Source: Cryptomeria japonica
Taxonomy: Eukaryota > Streptophyta > Pinopsida > Cupressales > Cupressaceae
NCBI RefSeq assembly: GCF_030272615.1
Contig: NC_081407.1
Location: 269,068,575-269,132,574, forward strand
DNA length: 64,000 nt
Direction of reading: 5' to 3'
Part shown: one piece after another, positions 1-11,849 of the stretch
How positions within the stretch are numbered: position 1 is the stretch's first letter
Layout: each line of letters begins with the position of its first letter
The notes under the pieces: generated by a model
Seen by the model: the letters and a program-made list of their open reading frames with translations, nothing else
Told to the model about the DNA's origin: nothing
Databases searched by the model: none
Program-made: the position numbers and the translations under genes

Positions 1-1
1 A

Positions 2-856
2 TCATGGGACATCCATGATGGAGCCTCAAGTCTTTTTTGGGAAGATTCTTGGGGTGGCTACCCTCCCATAGCTAATCTTCTCAACATTCCAACAACAAAA
101 AACTGGCTTAAACACCACTGGGGTGTCAAAGTAAGAGATTACATGGCCTTTGACGGTTCACCTGGCTCTCAAAGCTGGAGATGGAAATCATTGGATTCAG
201 TCCCTACTACAAGGGATGATATAGACCAGCTCAAAGATCTGTTAAAAAATAGAAATGTTAATCCGAGAAGAGGACACGATTCTTTAATTTGGGCTCCCTC
301 CAAAACAGGGCTCTACAATCCTAGAGATGGTTACAGAGTACTGGTCAATAATGCTGCGCAGGATCATCTAGATTTCCCTAAGAAGTTGTTCTGGAGTTCT
401 AAAGTTATCCCTAAGGCAGGGATCTTTGCATGGCTATCATATCAAAAAAAAAAATTAACTACAGAAAAATTCACAAAAATGGGGTATGAAGGACCCTCTA
501 GGTGCATCCTGTGCAAAGCTCAATCAAAGACAGTGGACCACCTACTACTCTCATGCCCCTTTGCGTTCAAATGTTGGAGATGGCTCTGTGCCAAACTAGG
601 CCTGATCTTAGCCCTTCCAAATGATATTAAATCTCTGTTTCAAAGCTGGCCTATCTCTTCCAAGGAGTCCACCCTAAGCTCAATCATGGAATTGTCCCCT
701 TCTTGTCTAGTTTGGGAAATATGGAAGGAAAGGAATCGCAGACTTTTCGACAACAAATCTAGAAGAATTGACTCAATCTTGAATTCAAATTTTCCATCGC
801 CCTTGAGAGGGTGGGCCCGCAGTCAAGTGCATCATCCAGTTGTAGTAATGACCTAA
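2..856 (+). mobile_element. LINE (L1-type) ORF2, C-terminal part with zf-RVT domain, partial at left edge
   Basis: The frame is open from base 2 to the stop at 854-856, so the first ATG at 143 is internal and the gene runs off the left edge. The first residues read W-D-I-x-D-G followed by F-W-E-D-x-W, the usual lead-in to the C-terminal region of plant LINE ORF2. About residue 170 there is a zinc-binding pattern, C-x2-C then D-H-x4-C, matching the zf-RVT domain that follows reverse transcriptase in plant LINEs; the W-E-I-W-K-E-R-N-R motif after it is also typical. ORF2 encodes the endonuclease and reverse transcriptase for target-primed insertion, and only its tail is here. No stop or frameshift is seen in this part. 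Confidence 0.85.
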
Positions 857-2297
857 GCCTTTTCCGATCCTCCTCTCAAGATCACTGATGTATTGTCAAA
901 TCAATTCAAGGTCTGCGTGGCCCGTCCGGGTGAGTTGGCTTGACAAGGACAAACATCCTCCGCCACCTTTATTGCTAAATTTATTGCGACCACGATCCTC
1001 ATTACTCGGCTTTAAACAGTGTGCCATCTTTCCTCTTCGCAGTTGCCTTTTGCTTTATGTGTTCATTTCCTTCTCTCTGTTTCTCTCTCAGTGCCCTTCT
1101 CCTTCTCTGTTGCTCAACCTGCTCCGTCCCTCATGGCGGCTGACCCTCCCTTTGGCTTCATCATGAGCGTGTATCCCAGACCCACATGCTGTTTTGGAGC
1201 CGACACTCCAATCTCCCTCTCGACATCCATGAGACAAGTTTCCTTCAGAAAAATCACAGACTTAAGGCTCAAGCGTCTCCTCCTCTTCTCGGATTTCCAC
1301 TCATTTTGGCCATGAAGATGATTTTGGGCAGTGGTCATCTCAATAGAGACGAATATCCTCGGGATAACACCAGCATCTCTTCAAGGTTTGTCGCCTCCCT
1401 TCTTGACCTAAAAATCGCTAAACAGGCAGTCTAGTCTCTCACTAAGAAGCTCTTCTCGGAGGAAGTGACCCAGAGCTCCAGGAAATTCTTAACAAAGCAA
1501 TTCATGATTCTGGGGCCCCTCATCCAGGAGATAGAATCCTTTCTAATGCTCACAGAGAATTGATTAAGTATTACCCCTTCCTGCTTGATTTGAAAGGGAA
1601 GGACCTGGATAAGCACAGAGTGTTTGCGGGTGTTGGCCTTGGCTATCTCAAATGGCGGTTCCTGGGAGAGGATTCAGAAGACCTTGGAAGGGAGGAGGAC
1701 CTTATCCAGTTTGCAAGACTTAACGGCATCCTACCTCCAAAACCAGAAGAGGAAAACCCACAATTGGATCAGGCTAGCAGGGGTCGTGGTTCCAGGGGTC
1801 GTCGTGGGAATGGTTTGAGCTGTGGTAGAGGTCGCCCTCCGGGCAAAGGACGTGGTCGAGACAGGAAGGTGCTCCAGTCAGCTGAAGTTCGACAGGGATT
1901 TGCAAGCAAAGGAAGAGGTCGTGGTCCTTCCAGGAAGCAGCAGCATAACCCCGACACTCCATCTTCAAGCTAGGATTTTTGTGGTTCCCTCATTTTGATT
2001 TTTGATACTAAGTAGATATGTATATTTCTCATAGGTTTAATTTCAAGCTTAAAAACTCTGTTCTAGGCAGTTGGAATTCTGCCTCTATCACTTATAGTCT
2101 ATTTGCTTTCCTAGACTATTAAACCCTCTAATGGTTTTAAAAATAGTTAAAACATAAGTTTAAGCCTTTCTGGTTTTGGTGAATTCTCTGTGCTCTCAAA
2201 GAGCAGGGATTTTGAATGACTGAGAATTTTGTTTCAATCATATGTGTCTAAACTTATTAATACAAATCTGACTCTGCCTTTACCGATCAAAAAAAAC
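857..2297 (+). mobile_element. LINE 3' region with an Arg/Gly-rich open frame
   Basis: This stretch lies between the LINE ORF2 stop and an A-rich LINE-type 3' end near 2297. A frame is open from about 1446 to the TAG at 1971-1973 but has no ATG. Its last third is rich in R-G-R and G-R-G triplets (about 1776-1940), like an RNA-binding RGG tail, preceded by an acidic P-K-P-E-E-E-N stretch. I do not recognise the family. It could be a second element fragment, a captured host exon, or chance coding. The stretch before 1446 is pyrimidine-rich with no clear product. Confidence 0.4.
2252..2297 (+). repeat. LINE 3'-terminal motif, copy 1
   Basis: The motif has ATTAATACA, then CTCTGCCTTTA, then GATCAAAAAAAA. 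A closely matching stretch sits at 20677-20734 and ends there in an AAT repeat. A shared terminus followed by an A-rich or simple-repeat tail is the usual 3' end of non-LTR retrotransposons. Confidence 0.55.
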
Positions 2298-3670
2298 AAT
2301 CTGCTGAAATGGACTAAAATAAGAATGAACCATATCAGGAATGCTCTCTAAAGGATGCTCTGCATCAGCATCCTGAGAAAAGGGAGGTTGGCTTTGTATC
2401 TTCAGGGTATGGGCCATTTTCCCTCTGGTCAACTTGTGTTTGTGGTATTTGTTATTATTTTCTTTCTCTTATGTTGTTTGTCTCTGTTATACTCTTTTGG
2501 TGGTCTCCTTTTTTTTTACCTGTTTTGATTCGGCTGTTTGACTTTTGAAAGGGACCCTTGCATTCCCCATTTACTTAATAAAAACAATGAAACATATCAA
2601 GAAAAGAAGTTCAAACTCTTGCACAATGTGATGATTCACTTCAGTGATCTGCAACTTGGAAATAAAATGCCGTTTTGTAATATCTAAAGGAACAGTCATA
2701 CACCGTAATATCTAAAGGATTGAGGACTGTCCAAGAGTCATAAGCAGAACTGATACTCCAAATGTAAACCTTGAAAACAATCATAATCAACTGAACAGTA
2801 GTTGAACAGATATAAGAAGGGTTGAAACAACATACTTATTTTTGTTTCACTCTTGGATCACCATGTTCATTTAGCAGCCTATGTAATAGTGTACCCTGTT
2901 CTTAATTCTGAAAACATATCATATTTATGTAGAATAATATTTCAACAAATAACATTATGGAGGCCTTTGTCGTCTTCTATGCAATGGAGAGAGGTTGTGT
3001 TTTTGGATCGCAAAAGATTATTTGTGAATCTGTGATTCACAAGTGGTGGTGCATATGCTGAATGAGCAGCACTCAGAAGATACTAATTAACATTTAGCTG
3101 TGGTAATTCGACAGATTCTAAGGTGAGTAGGCCCTTAAAATCTGTTGTTTTTTGTAATATTCCTAGAGAATGGAATAGAGTAGTGGATTGTTTTGAAAAT
3201 GGACATCTGATGGGCTGCAGGGTTGGAGTATTGAAAAAAGGGGGCATTTGCATTTGGATTTATCTCACATGTTCAAGCAATTAGTTGAGGATAGAAATGG
3301 ACAACTCTATGTTTTTTGCTGGGCTATTGACCATTTTTATTTTGTAATCTTCTTTTGTGATTAATAAGTTTTTGTTTCTTTTAGTTTACAAAAATATATC
3401 GTATTAGAAATTAAATTCATTTTAGATAACATTCTCATATATATATCCTTTAAACATTTCATGAAAACCTTTTCCCTAAAAATTATAATTGTCCAGAGAA
3501 GTTACTGCTAGAAACCCCTCAATTTTAATAAATTAAAAATATAAAAATTATAGACATAAATAACCTTCAGTTTTTTACTTTTCCAAAATAGTAAAGATAA
3601 TTACTGCAGTAGTTGACAAAATCATGCCATGATTAAAAAAATAGAGGAATTTCAATTGACATTTGATCAC
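2298..3670. other. Non-coding interval, possible older LINE tails
   Basis: No gene can be supported. Two stretches end in AATAAAA or AATAAG-type A/T-rich tails after a T-rich lead (about 2400-2590 and 3240-3390), in the style of LINE 3' ends. The interval is also where the missing 3' exons of the minus-strand invertase would be expected if that gene had short introns; I find none of the expected C-terminal motifs on the minus strand. Confidence 0.35.
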
Positions 3671-5301
3671 CTGTGCAGCTGTCAGCCCTGCAATTTCTAT
3701 GGTGGATCCAGTATCAAGATTGATGTTTTCTTTGTAGATTTTATGTCCATGCAAGGACTCCAACTTTGAAACTGGCCACTGCACCAGCTGGCTTTTGGAG
3801 GCATTGTCTAGCCAGATTGTTCTTGGGATGGCCTTTATGCATAAGACCAAAATATATTCATTATAATTATATATAACTAGGTTGGGTTTGAACATTATGT
3901 ATGTTTGATGTGGCATTTTAAGTTGGGTGATGTTAAACATACTTGATTGACCTGAAAATTAATTTACTTCTTACCTGCACACCAGACCATCCCTTTGCAA
4001 TATCATCCTGCATGCTGTCTGACTCATTGATCCATCCCCACAAGATTCTTCTTTTCTTATGATTATCAAAAAAGGTTTTGGATGCATAGAATTTTCCATA
4101 ATCATATCTCAATCCATATTTATTGTCTGCACTAGTATTGTCTGGAACATATATATCAATGCCTGTGAAATAGGTTCCAACTGTATAATACTCATATTTT
4201 GTATCATCAAGGGATACCTTCAAGACATGCTTAACATCAGGACCATTGGTGGAAGTATCCAGTCCAAGCTTTCCCAATTTAGCAACAGGATAAAAATCAG
4301 GGCACTCCCACATTCCTGTCTTTTTGGAAGAATGGAGAGGGTGCTTCTTTTTGGTCCAGTGAACAAAATCTTTGCTTATGTAAAGGAGGGCCCTTCCATT
4401 ATGATGTTGATCCTCCTTATTACCCACAAGAATTCTCCATCTCCCATCTTTGCCAAGCCAGGCAGTTGTTGGATCTCTGAAAGAGCTCCCATTAATTCCA
4501 TTGTCTGGAACTATAATTGGATTCTCAGGGATCTTCATCCATTTCCTTAAGTAGGGATCAGATGAATTTTGAGGAACAACCATATTCTGGACCTGTCTAG
4601 AGGAGTTGTCCCATCCTGTATAAAGAATCACAGGGTTCTCTCCAGACAAAAGTGTAGCAGAGCCAGACCAACAACCCTTTATATCATACCATTCACTCGG
4701 AATGATTGCAAATTCTAGTGATTTCCAATTAATAAGATCCTTTGACACAGCATGCCCCCACACAATGTTGCCCCATACAGCTGCCTTAGGATTGTACTGG
4801 TAAAACAAATGGTACAGTCCTTTATAAAACATGGGCCCTGTAAAACACATTGAGTATTATATCGGTTCTCTTATCAAACCTGATAAATGTCAAACTAGTG
4901 AAATTGAACAAGCAAACTCACCATTTGGATCTGTTCCCGGTTTACAAACCAATGCCAAACAATCAAAAAGATAAAGTGAAATTCTGATCAGTTACAAAAG
5001 CCCAAAGCAGGAACTAAATAAAATGATGAACTAGAGAGATCTGTGGCTCTTTTAGAAAACAATTTCAGACACCAAAACCAAAATATAAGATTCTCAATCA
5101 GTTTGACAAAAATCCAAAGCAGAAATTGATCTGGAGATTAAAAAAGCACAGACCATTCATCCAGTTTTTTGGAGGTTGAAAATGGTAGGCAGTGCGTTCC
5201 ACAGTTGAGCCAACCGTGTTGAAATCCTCCTGGCAGATAACAGGTAAAAGGCAAGCAATCCAGCATAGATATGCCAGAGCAAAAACTTTCTGTGTTTCCA
5301 T
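3671..5301 (-). CDS. CWINV: Cell-wall (acid) invertase, beta-fructofuranosidase GH32, exons 1-4 only
   Basis: The product would hydrolyse sucrose to glucose and fructose in the cell wall. Exons (minus strand): 5301-5154, 4930-4922, 4837-3975 and 3832-3671, all joining in phase with GT-AG introns of 223, 84 and 142 bp. Together they give 394 codons. Residues 1-24 form a hydrophobic signal peptide from the ATG at 5301; an in-frame start lies further upstream (5343) but fits a secretory signal less well. The nucleophile motif N-D-P-N-G is at 49-53, F-R-D-P at 172-175 and W-E-C-P-D at 229-233; proline in the last motif is the cell-wall rather than vacuolar form. R-Y-D-Y-G-K and the tryptophans of the active-site pocket are present, favouring invertase over fructan exohydrolase. 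Introns after G-V-Q and T-A-A-Q match plant invertases. About 180 C-terminal residues (beta-sandwich) are not found, so the gene is truncated or continues past a very long intron. Confidence 0.85.
4922..4930 (-). other. 9-nt mini-exon encoding the D-P-N of the invertase active site
   Basis: On the minus strand the nine bases ATCCAAATG are preceded by an AG acceptor (4932-4931) and followed by a GTGAGT donor (4921-4916). The G ending exon 1 and the GG opening exon 3 complete the Asp and Gly codons, giving N-D-P-N-G. A mini-exon of this size and content is a known hallmark of plant acid invertase genes. Confidence 0.9.
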
Positions 5302-5575
5302 TGTCAATGTCCCATTTACTATCAGAAATATATTTGATTGCATATAAAAACATTTACATTCTAAACTTTTAGATCTCTATTTTACAGGCAGAAGAACAAA
5401 TAAACTGCCATTACTATCTAGATAGAAAAATATATTACAAATATGTTAACCCAAAATATTAACACAGGGAGTTGGAGAGGGTGATACAGAGGGAGAATTT
5501 TTTTTGAAGAAAAATAAAATATGGTTCCAAAGTTTCAGACAAGCAGCCAACAACATTATTTTCCTTTAAAATAGT

Positions 5576-5700
5576 AAACAATGGAAGATCAACAACATTT
5601 AAAATTTCATATTAAATATTATTTCTAAGAATTGGAAAACAATGCAAGATCAACAACCAAAATTTAAAATTTCATATTAAATATTATTTTTAACAATTGA
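5576..5700. repeat. Imperfect tandem duplication, about 61 bp x 2
   Basis: Copy 1 (5576-5636) and copy 2 (5637-5700) share AAACAATG, AAGATCAACAAC and TTTCATATTAAATATTATTT. They differ by a few substitutions and a short insertion. Confidence 0.7.
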
Positions 5701-6240
5701 AAGGATTAAAATAAATTGATCCAGCTCCATGTAGTTGATTCTCAGCACACACCTACACCCTACGCCTTTATATCTGTTTTGTTAGGTGTGGGCGGTACAC
5801 TTGTTTAATACTATTTTTAGATGTGATATCGATGTCATTAATACATTATAAATATATTATAATAGATGTTTGGTATCTAAGACATTTTTTATGAAGCTAT
5901 TCTCTGCAATGTGTGCTTTTGAAATGGATGTATCTTATTGTTGAATTCCGCACTGTTAGAAATATGACTTATTTAATTCAAGTGTTTGAGTTTGCTTTTC
6001 AAATTTACATCGTGAAAATCTTCTATTGAAAGAGATCCATAAATATTGTTATTTGTTTGGTTAACTATTATTTTCAAGGTGATTTTATGAAGTAGGTTGA
6101 TTAAGAATGTAGCTAATAGTTCATATTAGTGAATGGGTTTGTCTAAATAGAACATTCGTTGTAATAAGTTTTATATGTTTTTTCCTAAATTAGTTGTGCA
6201 ACATAGTCTAATTTTTTTAGCAAATAAATATTAATCTTCA

Positions 6241-6404
6241 AGTTAGTAAATTGAGACAAAGGTATTGTTTTAGGGGTCTTCAATTTTCAAGTTCTCTTGT
6301 TATGATAGGTTGAAGAATTGTGAGTTAGTAAATTGAGACAAAGGTATTCTTTTAGGGGTCTTCAATTTCCAAGTTCTCTTGTTATGATAGGTTAAAGAAT
6401 TGTG
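6241..6404. repeat. Tandem duplication, 82 bp x 2
   Basis: Copies at 6241-6322 and 6323-6404 begin AGTTAGTAAATTGAGACAAA and differ at only about three positions by eye. The duplication is recent relative to its surroundings. Confidence 0.85.
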
Positions 6405-8913
6405 AGTTACCATTTCTTAATCAATTTTAACACACATATGTAGTTGTTTTTAGTTTAGTTTCAGGGGTTTTCAATTTCATATTCATATCTATTTGACTTC
6501 ATGCTTAATGAATGCTTTCTTGGATTCCTATTCTTTCTTACAAGTGTTGTCAAAATTGTAGTGAATTTTCAATATGTAAATACAAATGGTATTTGTCTAG
6601 TAAGTAATTTCAATGAATTTTTTCTACTACTCAGTGTTTGGAATCCTTCAAAAACTTGTAACAACTTGATTCATTAATCAATGGTAATCTAACAACTTCT
6701 GAGATTTTCAAGACTAATGCCTATTTCAAAAGGGAAGTAGTGAGAATTGTTTGATAAGCATGTCATCTTTAATCCAATAATACATGCTACATTGTCATCT
6801 AATGCTAAGAAATTCTAAGCACAAAGCCCCATTAGATGACATATAATCCTTGGTAGGCTTAACAACCTTTTTCCTTGTTAGTCAATGTTGAGAGGACTTC
6901 ATTGATGGTGGAGTCCACATATATTTTGTTTATTACTTTTGACCATATAGCATTTTAACAACATTCCACATGACACCAAACAATGTTTTAGATTGAACAA
7001 AAAAATCGTGAAGAAATAGTACTTATGTGATTTGTTTGCATCATTTCTAACTCAAAAAGTTATTTAATTGTTAACTCAAATACTTTAACTACTTTGAATG
7101 TGAAAAAATCCTTTGAAAAAGTTAAATACCAAAAATATTTGAAATATTATTAGCAAGATTTGAACTATTATATGACATACAACAAACTTCCCACTCTAAC
7201 CTAACCAAGCAATTGTAGAGTGATGAAATTAAGCAAGAATTTGTATTGCTTCTCGCTTTTACCATGCAATTTTTAAATAGAAAGTTTTCCACCACTATAC
7301 GCTTTATGTTTTGGGGGGTATTTTAGAAGCATTCTCTATAAATAAAGAGCCATGTGCTCATTTGTAACCAAGTTTAACTTTGTAAATATGATCTCATCAA
7401 GTTTTGTGTACAACTTTACTTCTCACTTTCCTTATTTTAAATTCAAGAGCAATCTTAGTTTATGTTCTAGTAATCTATTGGCTAAGTTACGTAATCATAT
7501 ATAAAAAAAATTATGATTCATATAAAGTTAAGATTATTCTTATACTAGATCTGAAAATTGTTTATAGATGATTTTTTGACATATTTTCATGATCATGATT
7601 TATAATAGTTCTTGTTGACTAAATCTAATGTCTTAGGGGATGTTTGTTTTGGTGTAACACCTTTTTTGTTCCTATTATTCACTTTTAGCATAATCTTTTT
7701 TTTTTTCATTTTCTAACAATTAAGCTTAGAATCTAATATAGATAAGAAGTTGACCTCTTAATCCTATATATTATCTTCTAGTCTGTGTCTCACATCTATA
7801 TAATCTTTGCAAAACAAATTCAAGAATAAAAAACTAAATTATTATTTAACAAAATAAAATTATCTAAATAAAGATAATACATAAGAAAATATACGCCTAC
7901 TCTAAATTATTTTCAATAAATCTACACCCTAGAATTACATCATTTAGATGATATAAGACATCTTATATCACATTTAAATATAATTTAATAAATTAAAACC
8001 AAACTTCTAAAATAAATTAATAAGCTAAAATAATTAAACACAATACGTAAATAGTTTTAAATTTCTAAAAAATAATCATAAAAGCTTCCAATTTTCCATT
8101 ATTAAAATATGATCTTGTAATATAAATTTATTTAAGCCCAATAAAATAATATTTATAAATCAAATTACAGAATAAAAAATAAAATTATATTATTTATAAG
8201 TTTCTAATATTTTAATTTTGGTAAGTGTTAATTGTTGTGTTTTACGAGTAATTTTGTTCTCTTCTTAGGGACGGGCGGAGTCATTTATCCGCTGAACTTG
8301 AATAGTTTGACTCAAGGCGATGACATCGAAGCAAACCTAACCAAATGGGTTGAATTGTAAAGTTGAGGAAAACGAAAAAAATAGGCCTCGTTGGCTTGTT
8401 CTAGGCACAAAAGCATTTGTATCATTAATAATCTTGTAAAGAACTAGACATTTATGTTAAATAAAAAAACATGATACCCCCCAAAGTCAAGTTTGGTTAG
8501 GGTGAAATTCTTTAGGTTGAGTTTCCTTACTAACATGGAGGATTCATTTGCATCTAGTTAACTTTTGTTCTATTAAGGTTTTCAAATATCTACGTTAATT
8601 TGTGTGATCTTGCATGCGTGTTATTATTTATACCTAAGTTTAAATTTCAAATTGTATTAGTGTTATCTTTTATACAAGATAAAATTAGATAAAAATAATA
8701 TTAGTGTGAATCTTGTGAATATTATCACAAGACAATAGATTATTATGTGTATTTGGATTAATTTTTCATCGTCACCATGGTTCTAATCATTAATGAAAAG
8801 ATTATAAGAATCTCTAAGTCCTTTCTCCATGTACTTAACATTAGCTTAAGGGGCAATGGATTATATGGTCTTACTAATATCATCATCAAATCATGCAGAT
8901 ATTCTATTAAGGG

Positions 8914-9440
8914 CTATAAACTCTCAAATTGTTTGTACAATATGTTTTTGCTACATTTCAAAAAATGTTTAGGATGTGGTGTGTGGTCTTGATTGCCAAT
9001 TCTTAACTTTAAAACATCCATTACATTGGGTGATACTCTAGAGTTAGAGTGCAAAAATTGTTGAATTTCATACTTTATGTTATTTGTTAGCTTCTGATCA
9101 ATATGTGGAAGCCTCCCACTAAAAGCCCATGTATCATTTTGAAGAGGACTATCAAATCTTGCTCTTCTTGCAAGTTCTCTAGACAATTGTTTTTTTATTT
9201 AGCTTCAAATCAACACAAGTTTGCCTTGATAAACAAGCCTTTCTCAAATGGTGGCTTACTAATGAGGTTGTGATTACTCTACAAGAAGCTCCCTTATCTC
9301 TTTCTTTACTAGTATTTCCAATATAATTAAGAGCATTAAAAAGATTTTTGACAATATTATTATTTTTGTCTAACTTTTTGTTCACCAAATCTTCACTTTT
9401 GGCTAGCAAAGGTCTCATTTTGTGTCTCTTTAGCAATTAG
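8914..9440 (-). pseudogene. Broken gene of an unnamed family, copy A (homologous to 53137-53940)
   Basis: Two minus-strand frames overlap by 8 bases and are joined by a single frameshift near 9180: 9436-9179 (about 85 codons) and 9186-8914 (about 90 codons). Read together, they align along most of their length with the plus-strand relic at 53137-53904. Shared marks include K-R/R-R-K-x-M-x-P-I/L-L at the start, V-x-N-L-x-x-A-L-x-x-I, a run of basic residues before R-x-x-x-R, and R-V-x-x-N-x-x-D-x-x-x-x-R followed by P-K-x-F and L-x-x-x-F. I cannot name the family. Multiple decayed copies in transposon-rich DNA suggest a mobile-element protein, possibly a transposase, but no catalytic residues can be assigned. 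The N-terminal part present in copy B is missing here. Confidence 0.6.
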
Positions 9441-9866
9441 TGTATTTGGAGTTAACTAGTTTGATATACTAGTTAACTCAATTGATTAATTCGTAAAATT
9501 ACTTGAATAACTAGTTAACTAGCTCAATTGATCATTCAACTAAATTAACTAATCAATCAACTAAATTTATTATTAAGTTAATCAATTTGATTATTCAATC
9601 GACTAATTTGATTGGAAGTTAACATGATCAACTAATTACTTAATTATTTGGTCAACTAGTGAAAGGTGGAACTAACTAAATTGTCATGAATGAGATATGG
9701 GTGAAGATAATAATAATAATTTATTTATTTTGATCGGATGCATGTACATAAATTAATTAGGAGATAACTAATTAATTAATAATGATTAATCAAATTATTT
9801 GAAATATGGCAATATAAGGACAATATGATTTATTAGTTAGCATAATATAATTAATTAATTAACAAC
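9441..9866. other. AT-rich stretch with repeated ACTAGTTAACT / AATTGATTAAT words
   Basis: Short words such as ACTAGTTAACT, TCAATTGAT and AATTAATTAA recur many times in loose tandem from about 9450 to 9860, several of them palindromic. No gene is supported. Confidence 0.6.
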
Positions 9867-11845
9867 GTGAATTATCATATGGCTTTCGAGAGTGTAGGGA
9901 GAGGAAGCGGTTGTAGGGTTTTGGAAGATGTTGAGGAGGAGGATGGTGATGGAGAGGTAGATGGAACTGGGTCTATGTGTTGGTTTACTATGGGTTTTTT
10001 TCTTATCCTGGTTTCCCATGGGTATTTTGAGTTTGGGATGTCTAGAGAACCCATCTCTAGCTGGGCTCCTTCTCTCCCTTGTGGCCCAATGGTGTTTTTT
10101 CTTTCTCTTGGTTGTTTATATGGATCCTTGTCATTTCTTTTCTGTGGCCAATTTGAGAACTATGGTGTTGTGGGTACTTCGGTGAGTTGTGGTTTGGGTG
10201 TCCCATCCCCTGTTCATTTTATCCATTTAGATCGGTGTCTTTCCTCCCTCCGTTGGTGGGTTTCTTTGCTATTTTTTGGTCTATCTGGTTTTGGCATGCA
10301 TTGTTCTTATTTCTTTCTCCTAGGGCCATTTTTTCAAGCATCCCTTTGTTTTTGCCTTCATGTACGGTGGCTTATGGAAGTGGTTTCTGGTGAGAATTTT
10401 GTGATGCTCCTATGGGGATATTGTTTTGGCCCCCCTCCCTTGCATTGGGTTCCTCGCTCTGTTTTGTGCTTCCCCCCTTTGGGGTTTCATGGGGAGGTGT
10501 TTTATGTTGCCCTTGTTCTTTTGGTGGTGTGGATGCATAGGGCCAATGGCCTTCTCCCACCTCCTCCTTTTCCTGCCCTTGTTGTTGGTTCCTTTCCTAG
10601 GTTGGTGGTTCTCTGTTAGATCTTGGTTATAGGCCTTTGTGCTTCATAGCTACTGGTGTCGAGGTTTCTATTTCGTAGTGTCCCTACCCTTGGTGCCTGG
10701 GATTTGTTCTAGTTTAGGGGCTTCTGGTCCCCTACCCACCTCTATAGTTCTTTGTGCATCTCTTGGCTCCTCTATTTTGAAGTTTTCTTTCTGAGGGTTT
10801 TTTTTAATGGTGGTTGTGGTGTGGAGTTTTATCCTAGTGAACTTTGGTGTTTCTTGAGAATTTGTTTCTTTACTGTTAGTTGTGGGTGAGAGGAGCCCTC
10901 CTCATAACCAAAACAAAATCGACCAACACCAAAATAAGGGTCAAACCACGCAAAACTCAAACCACAAAGTCTGACCAGCCAAAAGAGAGAGGGCACTACA
11001 TTGTGGCTTTGGGGTCTCTTTATTTCTAGGGTTGTGCTTGTGTATGCCAATGCCCTATAGTTGAGGATTTTTGTTTCTCTACCCCTACTCCTTCTTCAAT
11101 TGATTCCCTTGGAGTTGAAGTCATCTCTTCTTGAGGTGGGGCATTTTTTTTATGGCCATGGTTAGGGGTTGGCCACTTGTGATGTCTTCTTCCTCTTCTA
11201 TTGGTCCTATAGAGGTGGTGGCATTCCCTATGGAGGTGGTGATATGTTGCGGGGAAGAGGTTGGAAGTGGTGCATTAGTGGTTCGTCTCTACCTTGGATG
11301 CTTAGTTTTGGGGAAGGCTTGGGTCTGGTTTCTCTTTTTGTGGTTTCTTCCTCTACTGTTCCTATTGGGGTGGGATCCTCTACTATTGAGGTGGAGATGA
11401 ATTCTTCAGAAGAGGTGGATTTCTACTCTTTGAAAGCATTCATTGCTTGGTACAAGATGTTTGTGGGTTTCATGGTTTGAAAGCATTCATTGCTTGGTAC
11501 AAGATGTTTGTGGGTTTCATGGTTAAACTCTTTGTAATAAGGTTATGTGAGCCTTGCCAAAACCCATGTTTTCGATTAAGGGAGCCTTGCAAAACCCTTA
11601 TTGCTTGTGTTGTTGACATCTTTTGTCTAATGGCTTAGGCTTGATGGATGGCCTTCCATGTTCTTAGTTGCCTTGCTAATGGTTGGTTATGGTGGGTTGT
11701 TGTTAATCTTTTATTATATCTTTTTGCAACGTTTTGCTTGTGGGTTCTAGAATCCTATTAATTCCAGAGGGTTTCAAGTCCCTTCAAAACTTGTTGTAAG
11801 GGATTTTGAGTCCCCTCAAAACCTATTTGACCCTTAATAAAAAAC
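9867..11845 (+). repeat. GT-rich LINE-like region, no credible coding
   Basis: The strand is strongly G+T-rich and ends in a stretch with CCCTTAATAAAAAACA (about 11833-11848), resembling a LINE 3' end. A 250-codon open frame at 9867-10619 encodes a hydrophobic Phe/Leu/Gly/Trp-rich sequence with no recognisable domain; it is best explained by absence of A in the sense strand. Nothing shows the coding part of a LINE. Confidence 0.35.
11429..11522. repeat. Perfect tandem duplication, 47 bp x 2
   Basis: The unit beginning TTTGAAAGCATTCATTGC occurs at 11429-11475 and again at 11476-11522 with no difference that I can see. Confidence 0.9.
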
Positions 11846-11849
11846 ATTG

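Larger units (their letters stand above)
5302..8913. other. AT-rich intergenic DNA upstream of the invertase
   Basis: This would include the invertase promoter, but no convincing TATA box or other element can be fixed relative to the start. The rest is AT-rich with short tandem duplications listed separately. No coding region is supported. Confidence 0.6.

Noticed and set aside
4059-4550. 163-codon plus-strand frame
   Set aside because: It is antisense to invertase exon 3, which has clear GH32 motifs.
9867-10619. 250-codon hydrophobic frame that might be a membrane protein
   Set aside because: The strand is A-poor and GT-rich, so stops are rare; several overlapping frames are also open and no domain or conserved pattern is visible.
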